Shown here: positions 18,231 to 26,331 of the stretch, piece by piece | Position numbering within the stretch: the stretch's first letter is position 1 | Layout: every line of letters begins with the position of its first letter | DNA from: Aeoliella mucimassa | GTDB lineage: Bacteria > Planctomycetota > Planctomycetia > Pirellulales > Lacipirellulaceae | Assembly (NCBI RefSeq): GCF_007748035.1 | Contig: NZ_CP036278.1 | Location: 5,332,001-5,396,000, forward strand | Reading direction: 5' to 3' | DNA: 64,000 bases | Program-made: the position numbers and the translations under genes | The notes under the pieces: model-generated | The model's input: only the letters and a program-made list of their open reading frames with translations | The model's database searches: none | Told to the model about the DNA's origin: nothing

Positions 18231-18446
18231 CTACACCGATTGCTTCATATGGTGATACCCGGCTTCCGTCAGCGAGTATCCCCCTTTGAATTTTTCGCGA
18301 ACCAGGAACTGTCTATCCACGAGGCTTTGTAAGGCCATGGTCTTGTCTTCCAGGTCTTGCCCATAGAAGCACAGCATCTTGTCGGGGGTCATATAGAACT
18401 GTCGGAACACCGTTAACACGCACTCTTCGGTCATCGATAAAATCAC
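18231..18446 (-). CDS. Small winged-helix-like protein, unknown
   Basis: 71 residues. The sequence MTEECVLTVFRQFYMTPDKM, then LQSLVDRQFLVREKFKGGYSLTEAGYHHMK, looks like the recognition part of a winged-helix domain (LVDRQFLVRE...GYSLTEAG). The frame may start at the GTG at 18446, which has GAGAGG seven bases upstream, or at the ATG four codons later. It is followed upstream by another small gene on the same strand. Function unknown. The wing-like pattern is my reading. Confidence 0.6.
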   Translation of the reverse strand: MILSMTEECVLTVFRQFYMTPDKMLCFYGQDLEDKTMALQSLVDRQFLVREKFKGGYSLTEAGYHHMKQSV

Positions 18447-18494
18447 TTCTGCCTCTCGGATTTACAGGTTTCCACCTCCGTGCAAAAGTCTGAT

Positions 18495-18653
18495 TCAACT
18501 CCCCTCAGTGTCGTCATCCACCACGGAACTCGAAGGTTCTTCGTCTATGGTTTCTTCCTTGCGGACCCGCTTCTTCTGGCGTTTCTCTTCCGCCTTGCGT
18601 TTCTTCTCTAGCTCGCGACGTCGTTTTTCGAAGGTGTTTTGATTTTTGGACAC
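18495..18653 (-). CDS. Small highly charged protein, GTG start
   Basis: 52 residues starting at GTG (18651-18653): MSKNQNTFEKRRRELEKKRK, then a Lys/Arg/Glu-rich helix and an acidic, Ser-rich tail ending DDDTEGS. Small proteins opening MSKxQxTFEKRxRExEKKxK are known in bacteria next to RNA-binding or cold-shock genes. Here an RRM gene lies just upstream on the same strand, which fits. It is too short for most gene finders. Confidence 0.6.
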   Translation of the reverse strand: MSKNQNTFEKRRRELEKKRKAEEKRQKKRVRKEETIDEEPSSSVVDDDTEGS

Positions 18654-18754
18654 ATAATCCCCAAGCACGGGTGCGATCGATCGTGGTTGGCGGGCGCAGC
18701 AAACAACGCTGGCCCGCTCTGTGCAACCACTAAAAGTCCGTAAGCTAGCTTTGG

Positions 18755-19060
18755 TTAATAGCGTCGCCCGCGACCGCCGCCGTATCCACCACCACCGCCG
18801 CCGCTTCGGCTTTCACGCGGTTTGGCTTCGTTCACCGTCAACGGACGGCCATTATGCAGCGTTTCGTTCAATCCATTGATGGCCGATTGCGCATCGCCAT
18901 CCGACTCCATTTCGACGAAGCCAAATCCTTTGCTTCGGCCGGTTTCACGATCCGAAACCACTTGGGCGTCGCGTACGCCACCGAATTCGCTGAAGAGCTT
19001 TTCAAGATCTCCACTGGACATCTCATAACTAAGATTTCCACAATACAACTTCTTACCCAA
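18755..19060 (-). CDS. RRM-type RNA-binding protein
   Basis: About 101 residues. A single RRM fold has RNP2 KLYCGNL near the start and RNP1 KGFGFVEM in the middle. A Gly-rich tail (SGGGGGGYGGGRGRR) follows. Such proteins resemble the cyanobacterial Rbp group and may act as cold-inducible RNA chaperones. I place the start at a TTG (19058-19060), six bases after GGAG, giving MGKKLYCGNL. An ATG four codons upstream (19072) is also possible but would have the GGAG inside the gene. It is probably expressed with the two small genes that follow. Confidence 0.88.
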   Translation of the reverse strand: MGKKLYCGNLSYEMSSGDLEKLFSEFGGVRDAQVVSDRETGRSKGFGFVEMESDGDAQSAINGLNETLHNGRPLTVNEAKPRESRSGGGGGGYGGGRGRRY

Positions 19061-19397
19061 AATAGTCTCCATCCAATACAGAACCGGGCAAACAATAGCG
19101 CCATGCCCAAAAGAAAACGGTCGGCAAAACGACCACATACTAGGCGGGACGGGCGAAAAAGCGTCGGGGACTAACCACCAGAGAGGGCTAGAAGCGTAGT
19201 CATCAATCGACTGACCTACCACCCTCATGGTATCGGCTGGCGAAACTTGTGGATAGACCTAATCGGAAGCCGCTGTCGAAATAGCAATCAGAGAACTCGC
19301 CCTACGATGCTGGCAAACCAGTAAATAAAGGGCAAAAGCTACTGCCAATCGAATCACAACCGAACACCGCCTGACCAACAGCGACTACGTTTCGCTA
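19061..19397. other. Region upstream of the RRM gene
   Basis: About 340 bases between two genes of the same strand. I see no gene. It should carry the promoter and 5' leader of the RRM gene; RRM genes often have long regulated leaders, but I see no diagnostic structure. Confidence 0.4.
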
Positions 19398-19844
19398 TCA
19401 ATCATTCCAAATCTGCAGCCAGGCCTCGCCGGTTTGCGGTTGAATGACTAGCAACGCTTGCTCCGACTCCAGATCGGCTTTGGCGCTGCGGAGCGTGGGG
19501 TCGTCGCCTACAGAGATGGGGAAGAGCTGCGACTCGATCGGAGTCACTGGGCCGGACTGCCAAGCAACTCTCCCGCCGAAGGGAGAGCTTTGAAGCCAGG
19601 CGTTGGCATCGGCCTGGCTCATCTCAAGGTGGATCGTTCGCACAAAGTCTGTGCCGAACGGGCCCGCTTCCTGGTAGTCGCTTCCAAGCACCTCTGCCGA
19701 CTTTGGCCATGGCAAGCCCGTAGTTTCGACGATGATCCAACGTGTTGGATCCGCGAATCCCCAGAACAACACCACCATCGCAAGCAACACCGCCGCCAGT
19801 GCAAGCCAAAGCCAGAGTTTGCTAGCCGCACGCGAGTTCGTCAT
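19398..19844 (-). CDS. Membrane-anchored protein, unknown function
   Basis: 148 residues. An N-terminal signal-anchor (LWLWLALAAVLLAMVVLFWGF, about residues 10-30) is followed by a soluble domain of about 115 residues with no motif that I recognise. The start at 19844 has AGGAG nine bases upstream. It lies downstream of fliG on the opposite side of a 140-base gap, same strand. Function unknown. Confidence 0.72.
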   Translation of the reverse strand: MTNSRAASKLWLWLALAAVLLAMVVLFWGFADPTRWIIVETTGLPWPKSAEVLGSDYQEAGPFGTDFVRTIHLEMSQADANAWLQSSPFGGRVAWQSGPVTPIESQLFPISVGDDPTLRSAKADLESEQALLVIQPQTGEAWLQIWND

Positions 19845-19983
19845 GAGGTGGCTCCTGCTGGATAGCGGACGCGACCTCAATAAAATGGCTTATAGGGCAG
19901 CAATCCGTGCCTACCACTTTAACACGACATTGCGCGGCTGGCGACCAAAACCGCCAGCCGGCGACGAGAACCCGACAGGCCAC

Positions 19984-20973
19984 CTACTGCACCAGCTGCT
20001 CTTCTTCGCCATTGGCATTGATTTCGATTTCGCCGGCGTCTTCCAGGCTGCGGACGATATCGACGATGCGTTGCTGCTCGGCTTCGACCGCGGACACTTT
20101 GACCGCCCCGAGGAACTCCATTTCTTCGCGGAGCATATCGGCCGCCCGTTGCGACATGTTGCCGAGCACCTTGTCCTTGAGTTCCTCGCTGGCACCCTTG
20201 AGAGCCAGAGCCCACTGCGAAGTTTCGATGTGCTTAAGCATGACCTGGATGTCCTTGCCCGAGAACTTGGCGACATCCTCGAACACGAACATCAAGCGGC
20301 GGATCTCTTCGACCAGATCGGGATCTTCTTCGGCAATCTGATCGAGAATCATCCGTTCGATCGACCGCTCGGTCACGTTGAGCATTTCGGCCACCGGTTC
20401 CACGCCGCCGGCGCTTTGCAGGCTCTGGCTCACTACGTTCGACATCCGCCCTTCGAGGCCGCGTTCGACTTCGCGAATGATCTCGGGATTCGTCTGCCCC
20501 ATCGTGGCCATCCGCCGCACGACGGCCAATTGCCGGTCGGGCGAGAGCCCCGCGAGCACCTCGGCTGCGTAGTTGGCTGGCAGATACGACATCACTAGCG
20601 CAATCGTCTGAGGATGCTCGTCGCTCAAGTAGGTCAACACGTTCTGACTATCGACCGTTCGCAAGAACCCGAACGGCAACGCTTCGATCTGCTGGCGAAT
20701 ATTGTCGAGCGCCTGCCCGGCATCGGAGCCGAGCGCTTTCTTCACCAGATTCTTCGCGAGGTCGAGACTTCCCCCTTCGGTCGAAGCCGCGGGGCTGGTA
20801 TTGGCGAACTCGCGGATCGTGGTGTCCTGCTCCATCGGACTGATCCGCTTGGTGCGGGCGATCTCGATGGAAACCTGTTCGACCTCTTTAGCACTGAGCT
20901 TGCTCAGCACGAGCGCAGCCTCATCCTCGGGCAGGCTCATCAGTACGATTGCAGCGCGATGAATATCCGACAT
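19984..20973 (-). CDS. fliG: Flagellar motor switch protein FliG
   Basis: Part of the C-ring that couples torque from the stators to the rotor. The 329 residues are close to the usual 330. The N-terminal domain contacts FliF (RAAIVLMSLPEDEAALVLSKL). The middle domain has the conserved EHPQTIALVMSYL, and the C-terminal torque helix carries the charged DIQVMLKHIETSQWALALKG and GPRAADMLREEMEFLG-type segment (here SQRAADMLREEMEFLG). The start at 20973 gives MSDIHRAAIV; the longer frame adds 17 unrelated residues. No other flagellar gene is in the window. Confidence 0.95.
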   Translation of the reverse strand: MSDIHRAAIVLMSLPEDEAALVLSKLSAKEVEQVSIEIARTKRISPMEQDTTIREFANTSPAASTEGGSLDLAKNLVKKALGSDAGQALDNIRQQIEALPFGFLRTVDSQNVLTYLSDEHPQTIALVMSYLPANYAAEVLAGLSPDRQLAVVRRMATMGQTNPEIIREVERGLEGRMSNVVSQSLQSAGGVEPVAEMLNVTERSIERMILDQIAEEDPDLVEEIRRLMFVFEDVAKFSGKDIQVMLKHIETSQWALALKGASEELKDKVLGNMSQRAADMLREEMEFLGAVKVSAVEAEQQRIVDIVRSLEDAGEIEINANGEEEQLVQ

Positions 20974-21147
20974 AGTGGCGACAAACAGCTGGGGGGAAAA
21001 GTAGTCGACCCCCCTCGCGCGCACTTACCGCGCAAGGGTATCTATTGAATCGTAGCTCGCGAGCGACGAGCTTGAGAGATTTTGCCGATTAGGCAAACTT
21101 TACCGCAGACAACGCTAGCCTTGGCAGTCGACAAGAAAGCCCGCGTG

Positions 21148-21633
21148 CTAAGCGTCCCACACGCAAACGCCCTGCTGGCCCTGGCATTCGTCGACCGCGA
21201 CCTCGAGCCGGGCAGGCGCGAAGCCCTGCTCGGCCAGCGATGCTAGCAGTTGCTCGCCAATGTGGTGAGCTAGCAACTCGGCCGTGGTATTCGAAACCGG
21301 CAGCAGCACGCAGTCGCCCTTGGGAAACACCCAGCGGCGATCCTCGAATGTAACGGTCACCTCGCGATCGTCGGCCACGACTGCGATGGTGGGATGGCTG
21401 GTCGGCAGCAGCATGCGATGATCAAGCCCGCTAGTGATGGCCATCAGCGCATCGCGAGCGGCGATGAAGTCGACCACGTACTGGTTCTCATCGAGCGGCC
21501 CAGTGAACTCGGCCGACACCGTGTAGTTATGCCCGTGCAGCGGCTCACAAATGTTACCGGCGTAAGTGATAAAGTGCGCCGCGCAGAACGTGAATTGTTC
21601 CTTCGCAAGCCGAACGCGATAACTGTTTTGCAT
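21148..21633 (-). CDS. 6-pyruvoyltetrahydropterin synthase / QueD-like protein
   Basis: 161 residues of the PTPS/QueD fold. Zinc ligands are His20, His33 and His35, in AAHF and LHGHNY. The C-x3-HGH motif (Cys29) matches the 6-carboxytetrahydropterin synthase subgroup. HTTAELLAHHI-like (NTTAELLAHH) and a final E-V-VDE segment complete the site. The next gene is CitG-like. In planctomycetes such a pair belongs to tetrahydromethanopterin gene sets, so a role in pterin-cofactor synthesis is as likely as queuosine synthesis. The family is sure, the substrate is not. Confidence 0.88.
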   Translation of the reverse strand: MQNSYRVRLAKEQFTFCAAHFITYAGNICEPLHGHNYTVSAEFTGPLDENQYVVDFIAARDALMAITSGLDHRMLLPTSHPTIAVVADDREVTVTFEDRRWVFPKGDCVLLPVSNTTAELLAHHIGEQLLASLAEQGFAPARLEVAVDECQGQQGVCVWDA

Positions 21634-21669
21634 GGTTGGCCTCGTGAGCGCGGGGCGAGCAGGCGAAAG

Positions 21670-22542
21670 CTACTCGACCGGCGGAGCGTAAAACTGCACC
21701 GGCATCGACAGACGGTTCTGGACGAGCAGCACAAACAACGCCGCAGCGAGCAGGTCGGCCGTGGTTCCGGGATTGCGACGATGCCCATCGGCTCGTAGCC
21801 AGAAGTCGAGGTCGGCGACTCCGCGGTAGTAGGCTTCGATGTCTTGCGTGTACAAGGCCAGCGTCGTGGCGGCCTGCGTCGCCAGGTCGTCGGAGAGCTG
21901 CTGGCCGAGTTTGCGGGCCACCAGGCTATCGCCATGGCGCGAGAGCAGCAACAACTGACCGAGCACGATGGAGTCGTTCAGCTTCCGCCCGCCGGCCAGG
22001 TGCGACTCGATGTAGTCGGCCGCAGCAACCACGTCGGCAAAGTTCGTCGTGTACTGGCGTGCGATCAGGTCGCGATCGGCCGCCAGTTGCATGGCCGCCA
22101 GCAGCGAGTGCTCGGGCGGCTGGGCAACGTCGCCTTGCTCGACCTCCCCAAGCCCGCCAGGCTTGGCCAGGCGAATCGCCTGATAGATGTCGGCCACGTC
22201 GTCGGCGGTCGCCTGCTCGATGAGCTTGCCAGCGAGTTGGGTGTCGCCCTTGGCCATCGCGAGCGGTGCAAGCAGCAACAACGTGCCGAGGTTCGTGTTC
22301 ACTCCGGCGACTCGCTGCGTCGCTTCGACGCCAGCCAGCACGGTGGCTCCCAGACCTTGCTCGCTGCAGCGTTCGATCACCGGACCGATGACCGCCGCGC
22401 TGGCGAGAAAGTCGGCGTAGCTCAGGTCTTCGAAATCGGCACCGCGATGCACGTTGCCCGGCTTCGCCGAGGTGGCCTCCCACAAGCAAGCCAGCGAGGC
22501 GCACGCCCCCAACGAAAAACGAGAAGGCTCAGCGGAACTCAT
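21670..22542 (-). CDS. CitG/MdcB-like triphosphoribosyl-dephospho-CoA synthase family protein
   Basis: 290 residues. The CitG-family pattern is clear: ACLWEATSAKPGNVHRGADF at the N-terminus, then GVNTNLGTLLLLAPLA. A Lys-Pro-Gly-Asn-Val-His motif and the two glycine-rich helices are kept. Family members make the prosthetic-group precursor of citrate lyase, but a distinct branch sits in methanopterin-linked C1 gene clusters, where its reaction is tied to cofactor synthesis. No citrate lyase gene is nearby, and the pterin gene next to it favours the second reading. Its start overlaps the stop of the upstream hydrolase gene by four bases. Confidence 0.82.
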   Translation of the reverse strand: MSSAEPSRFSLGACASLACLWEATSAKPGNVHRGADFEDLSYADFLASAAVIGPVIERCSEQGLGATVLAGVEATQRVAGVNTNLGTLLLLAPLAMAKGDTQLAGKLIEQATADDVADIYQAIRLAKPGGLGEVEQGDVAQPPEHSLLAAMQLAADRDLIARQYTTNFADVVAAADYIESHLAGGRKLNDSIVLGQLLLLSRHGDSLVARKLGQQLSDDLATQAATTLALYTQDIEAYYRGVADLDFWLRADGHRRNPGTTADLLAAALFVLLVQNRLSMPVQFYAPPVE

Positions 22543-23438
22543 GAAAGTGCCTCAGCATCAGTACGCGATAAGAACGACTCAATCAGCTCGAGCGATTGAT
22601 CGGGAGCATCTTCAACCACCCAGTGACCGACATCGTCCAAGCGGTGCACTTCGGCGTTGGGCCAGTAGCCGATGAACTTCTCCAGACAGTCGGGACGGAA
22701 GCACCAGTCCTGCATGCCCCAGGCGAGCAGCGCAGGGCGATCGGCCAGCGACTCGAGCCCACGCTCGATGCCTTCGAGCGTATGCCAGGTGGGATGCTTG
22801 GCCGACATTGGAATGTCGGCAACGAACTCGTAGATCTGACGACGATTCGCCCAGCTATTGGTCGGCTCCAGGTAGGCGGCTGCGACTTCTGGGGCGAGCT
22901 GGCTGCTCCGCGACAAGGTCATGGTGAGCGCCGCCCGGGTAAACATGTTGAGCCCCTGCACGCCCAACCGCCCAACCACCGGCCAACGGCAGGCAGCGAT
23001 TCGATAGGGAATGTACCAAGGGGGAAACGCGCCGGTATTGAACAGCACGATCCGCGACAACCGCTCGGGTGCTTGCAGCATCGCCCCCAGCCCAATGGCT
23101 CCTCCCCAGTCCTGGGCGACGAGCGTGATGTTCTTGAGGTCCAGCTCCTCAACTAGCGAAACCAAGTGAGCAATGTGATCGGCCAGGCGAAGCGTTTGCT
23201 GCGGCTTGTCGCTCAGCCCGCAACCAAGGTGGTCGATTGCCACGGTGCGAAATCGTGGGCTCAGCGCGGTGATCAGCCGGCGCCAGTGAAACGACCAGGT
23301 GGGATTGCCATGCACGAACAACATCGGCGGCGAGTCGGCCGCACCTTCGTCGATGTAGTGAATGCGCCCCTTGTCCGTACCGAGCCAGTGCGAGCCGAAC
23401 GGATAGAGTTCGCGCCAGTGAGCTTGGGAGTGACTCAT
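22539..23438 (-). CDS. Alpha/beta hydrolase of the haloalkane dehalogenase/OleB group
   Basis: 299 residues. The oxyanion motif is HGNPTW (43-48) and the nucleophile elbow is VAQDWGG with Asp110 in place of serine. An acid in the cap-following region and the final VGHWVVED histidine complete a catalytic triad. Asp nucleophiles mark haloalkane dehalogenases and the beta-lactone decarboxylase OleB. HGNPTWSFHWRRL and DHLGCGLSDKP are close to OleB-type sequences, but no OleA, C or D gene is here, so the substrate stays open. It overlaps the CitG-like gene by ATGA and probably shares a transcript with it. Confidence 0.85.
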   Translation of the reverse strand: MSHSQAHWRELYPFGSHWLGTDKGRIHYIDEGAADSPPMLFVHGNPTWSFHWRRLITALSPRFRTVAIDHLGCGLSDKPQQTLRLADHIAHLVSLVEELDLKNITLVAQDWGGAIGLGAMLQAPERLSRIVLFNTGAFPPWYIPYRIAACRWPVVGRLGVQGLNMFTRAALTMTLSRSSQLAPEVAAAYLEPTNSWANRRQIYEFVADIPMSAKHPTWHTLEGIERGLESLADRPALLAWGMQDWCFRPDCLEKFIGYWPNAEVHRLDDVGHWVVEDAPDQSLELIESFLSRTDAEALS

Positions 23439-23663
23439 AGACCAACAGCAAGCGATTCTGGAGGGACCGACAAAGCGTGGGAAGGGAATACCGTAGGAGT
23501 GTATCGCTCAGGGCGATGCGCCTCCCACGACGACGTGAAAATCTGCGGGCAATTCCGCGGATTCGACGCTACACTAGGGCGACACTCGCTTTAGACTACC
23601 GGCAAGCGGGCGATCCTCACAGGGCGTCCCCTTTCGAAACACTGGGAAACGAGGATCGACTTC

Positions 23664-24341
23664 GTGGCAAGCCTGACCGTCGAAAACTACTTGAAGGCCA
23701 TCTACCAGCTGGCCGACGGCGACCTGCACCGCACGGTTTCTACAGGGCAGATCGCCGAGGCCCTGTCGGTGTCGCCAGGCACGGTGACCAGCATGCTCAA
23801 AACGCTGGCCGAAAGCAGCCTGGCGAGCTACAAGCCGTACGAGGGGGTGCAGCTCACCCCGGTCGGCCGCGCGCTGGCGCTACGTGTGATCCGCCGCCAT
23901 CGATTGATCGAGCTGTTTCTCGTCCAGACACTCGAACTCTCGTGGGACGAAGTGCACGAAGAAGCCGAGCACATGGAGCACGCGGTCAGTGACTGGCTGG
24001 TCGACCGCATCGAGCAACACCTGGGTCACCCGAAGTTCGATCCGCATGGCGATCCGATTCCGGCGGCCGATGGCGAGATGACCCACGCGGCGGCCATTCC
24101 GCTGGCCGAGCTATCCGCAGGACGACAGTTTCGCGTCGTGCGAGTGGTCGACCAATCGCCAGAGTTCTTGCGCGAGCTAAGCGAGTCGGGCATCGCGATC
24201 GGCGTGTCGGGCTCGGTGGCCGAAGTGCACGCTGATGGTGGACAGACGATCGAACTTGATGGCGATCAGCAACATCTCGATTCGCATGTCGCGAGTCATG
24301 TGTACGTCGACGAAACGCGCGACGCACCCTCACAGCCATAA
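23664..24341 (+). CDS. DtxR/MntR-family metal-dependent regulator
   Basis: 225 residues. The N-terminal winged helix has TVENYLKAIYQLADGD, then TGQIAEALSVSPGTVTSMLKTLAESSLASYKPYEGVQLTPVGR. The dimerization and metal-binding domain carries RRHRLIELFLVQTLELSWDEVHEEAEHMEHAVSDWLVDRIE, with the His and Glu ligands of the family. An FeoA/SH3-like C-terminal domain follows (about residues 145-215). It probably represses metal-uptake genes when manganese or iron is bound. The start is GTG at 23664 with GAGG about ten bases before. It stands alone; no transporter gene is adjacent. Confidence 0.92.
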   Translation: MASLTVENYLKAIYQLADGDLHRTVSTGQIAEALSVSPGTVTSMLKTLAESSLASYKPYEGVQLTPVGRALALRVIRRHRLIELFLVQTLELSWDEVHEEAEHMEHAVSDWLVDRIEQHLGHPKFDPHGDPIPAADGEMTHAAAIPLAELSAGRQFRVVRVVDQSPEFLRELSESGIAIGVSGSVAEVHADGGQTIELDGDQQHLDSHVASHVYVDETRDAPSQP

Positions 24342-24346
24342 AAAAA

Positions 24347-24385
24347 CCGCTTGCGGTTTAGTCCAATGGGCTAAACCGCAAGCGG
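24347..24385. terminator. Strong hairpin after the MntR-like gene
   Basis: A perfect 15-bp stem, CCGCTTGCGGTTTAG / CTAAACCGCAAGCGG, with a 9-base loop. The run of seven A before it means that the T-tract is on the minus strand, so it terminates best leftward-moving transcripts. It may act in both directions. Confidence 0.8.
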
Positions 24386-24906
24386 CGATAAAACAAACTA
24401 ACCGGCCTATTGCGACGGAGTGGAGTCGCTCGAAGAATGACGCAAATCGGACGGTGCTGCGCACAGCCATGTGATCGATTCGGGCCAATCGAATTTTTAG
24501 GTCCTCCCGGCGGAATGTTGGCCGGCAAGTTTGATTCGCTACCTCGACGCTCGCGGTGGGTGATCCCACTGCAGCGAGCAGGTCGAGTCATTGTATGCAA
24601 GTAAGGTTATCGGACCAGGGCCTGCTGAACTTCAGCTTCGCGAGCAATCTTTTCGGACGCTCGCGGGCTCCCAATCGGGTTTGTGACTCTACAGCAAAAT
24701 TGTAGTTCACGAAAGAACGGTCGCCACCTTTTTATCGCCTTTTTCGGTGATCGCACCGAGAGCAAACAGCGTGCCGGGATCTCTCGCGAATCGCTCTTGT
24801 GAGCGACTCCTATTTTTACTAAACGCAGCTAGGCGTGCCACGGTTCGGCGTGGTGCGGAGCTTTGTTTCGCTTTTCAGTTCACCACCAGCCTGGCGAGTT
24901 TTCATC
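24386..24906. other. Gene-free region
   Basis: About 520 bases between the terminator and the exported protein at 24907. No frame here has a ribosome site together with family likeness. I see nothing else that I can name. Confidence 0.4.
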
Positions 24907-25260
24907 ATGCTTTCGCGACGCGATGCCCTGCTAAACACTTTTCGCTGGGTCGCCAGTTCCGTTGCTACCATGGCCTGCGCGCTGGTAGCAGATCGGGCGC
25001 AGGCCACGATTCCTCGCGGACCGGTTCTCGAGGAACGGCTGCTCGTCGGCCTGCGGGTGAAAACCCAATCCGACAAAGAATTCATTGCCAAAATCGTGGC
25101 CCTCGTCGAGCAAGGCGTGCTGCCGGTGTCGCTGGTCGACTCGACCTATTTTTGGGCGCGCGGCAAAGCATCCAAGAACCTGCGTCTGCAAAACAATCCG
25201 ATGGTGTACTTTCGCCCTGGGTTGGTGGCCCGCGCGGCCCGACTCGGCATCAAGCTGTAG
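24907..25260 (+). CDS. Exported protein with Tat-like signal, unknown
   Basis: 117 residues. The N-terminus MLSRRDALLNTFRWVASSVA has a twin-arginine pair followed by a hydrophobic stretch and an ADRAQA cleavage region, suggesting export, possibly by the Tat path. The mature part of about 85 residues (RLLVGLRVKTQSDKEFIAKI and VSLVDSTYFWARGKA) has no motif that I recognise. The start at 24907 is inferred from the signal peptide. Neighbours on this strand are small and give no clue. Confidence 0.65.
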   Translation: MLSRRDALLNTFRWVASSVATMACALVADRAQATIPRGPVLEERLLVGLRVKTQSDKEFIAKIVALVEQGVLPVSLVDSTYFWARGKASKNLRLQNNPMVYFRPGLVARAARLGIKL

Positions 25261-25394
25261 CGACTTGGCAAACAAAAACAGCGAATAATTTGTCGCCGGC
25301 ACCCAACAGGGTCGGTAGGCATCTCGGCCGATGCTCGCTAAAATCGACAGATTGCAGCCCACCCCCCAACTACCGTGCATCGAAAGCAATTGCC

Positions 25395-25700
25395 ATGGCG
25401 CGTAAAGTCATAAATCGCAAAGAACTGCGAGCCGAAGCCGAAGCCGCTGAGGCAGCCGAGGCAGCAGACGGCACCACAAAGAAGGTCAAGAAAAAGGCCA
25501 AGCGTAAGAGCCGCGCGAAGGCCGCCAAAGAAGTCCGCCTGAAGGCCTTCTGGGGCGTGTTCAACCAGTCGCTCCGCCGGGTCGCCCTGTACGACTTCAA
25601 TCAGAAGAAAGAAGCCGAAAAGAAGGCCGAAGAACTCAGCGCCTCGGGCAAATCGCCCCACTTCGTGCAGCCCGTGAAGGAAGCCATCGAAGAGGCCTAA
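25395..25700 (+). CDS. Small Ala/Lys-rich basic protein
   Basis: 101 residues. The N-terminal half is an alternating Ala/Glu and Lys/Arg region (EAEAAEAAEAAD, then KKVKKKAKRKSRAKAAKEVR). The second half contains an ordered-looking segment, LKAFWGVFNQSLRRVALYDFNQKKEAEKKAEEL. It could bind nucleic acid, but that is only a charge argument. The ATG at 25395 is chosen because the upstream frame does not look coding. Short proteins with this FWGVFNQSLRRVA segment appear in planctomycetes, as far as I recall. Confidence 0.72.
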   Translation: MARKVINRKELRAEAEAAEAAEAADGTTKKVKKKAKRKSRAKAAKEVRLKAFWGVFNQSLRRVALYDFNQKKEAEKKAEELSASGKSPHFVQPVKEAIEEA

Positions 25701-25778
25701 GCCTCCGATTCGCCCTGCTATCAGGCGTTGTAACGCTGTCAGCGGGCCAGCTTCCCACATTTCATTCTAGGCGGATTG

Positions 25779-25857
25779 CCCCGACCACCGGCTTGCATTC
25801 CCCGGTCGGGCAAACAAAAACATACAAGCGCGGCTCGCGTGTTAGCGCAAGCCGCGC
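25779..25857. promoter_or_regulatory. Two hairpins before the winged-helix gene
   Basis: 25779-25808 pairs CCGACC with GGTCGG. 25828-25857 pairs AGCGCGGCT with AGCCGCGCT. Neither has a T-tract. They may end the upstream message or structure the leader of the gene at 25910. Confidence 0.4.
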
Positions 25858-25909
25858 TGTTATCTGTCGATCCGTTGCCAAGTGCCACCCGCCAGAGGAG
25901 CCACCCGCC

Positions 25910-26263
25910 ATGGCCAAGAAAACCGCTGCCTCGAAGACCACCCCTGCCGCCAAACCAGCCCCCGCTGAAACGCCAGCCGCTGCTGCGAAGCCGACCCCAG
26001 CCCCCAAAAAGGCTGCCCCCAAGAAAAAGGCCGCCGCCAGCAAAGCCAAACCCGTGGTGCTGATGACCAGCGACCACATTGGGCACACCGCCGGCGATGT
26101 GTGGAAAGCCCTCGCCGAGCAAGGCCCACAGACGGCCACGTCGCTCAAAAAGCTGGTCGATGCTCCTGGCGACACGGTGATTGCCGCAGTCGGCTGGCTG
26201 GCTCGCGAAGGCAAGCTCGATTTCGTCGCCTCGGGTCGGGTGGTAAAAATCGCCCTCCGCTAA
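25910..26263 (+). CDS. Winged-helix protein with Ala/Lys/Pro-rich N-terminus
   Basis: 117 residues. The first 47 are a low-complexity Ala/Lys/Pro/Thr tail, similar to histone-H1-like tails. The rest, MTSDHIGHTAGDVWKALAEQ to REGKLDFVASGRVVKIAL, matches the DUF2582-type winged-helix fold found in several bacterial phyla. GAGGAG lies ten bases before the ATG at 25910. A chromatin-like DNA-binding role is plausible from the tail plus winged helix, but unproven. Confidence 0.82.
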   Translation: MAKKTAASKTTPAAKPAPAETPAAAAKPTPAPKKAAPKKKAAASKAKPVVLMTSDHIGHTAGDVWKALAEQGPQTATSLKKLVDAPGDTVIAAVGWLAREGKLDFVASGRVVKIALR

Positions 26264-26331
26264 TGTCTGTCTGACTCGATGGCCAGCCGCAGCTATCCAC
26301 CAGCATGCGGCCCCAGCGAAGGAAACTAGCG

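Noticed and set aside
24358-24600. 80-residue minus-strand frame beside the terminator at 24347
   Set aside because: It would use the T-tract of that terminator, but the peptide has no coding look and no ribosome site.
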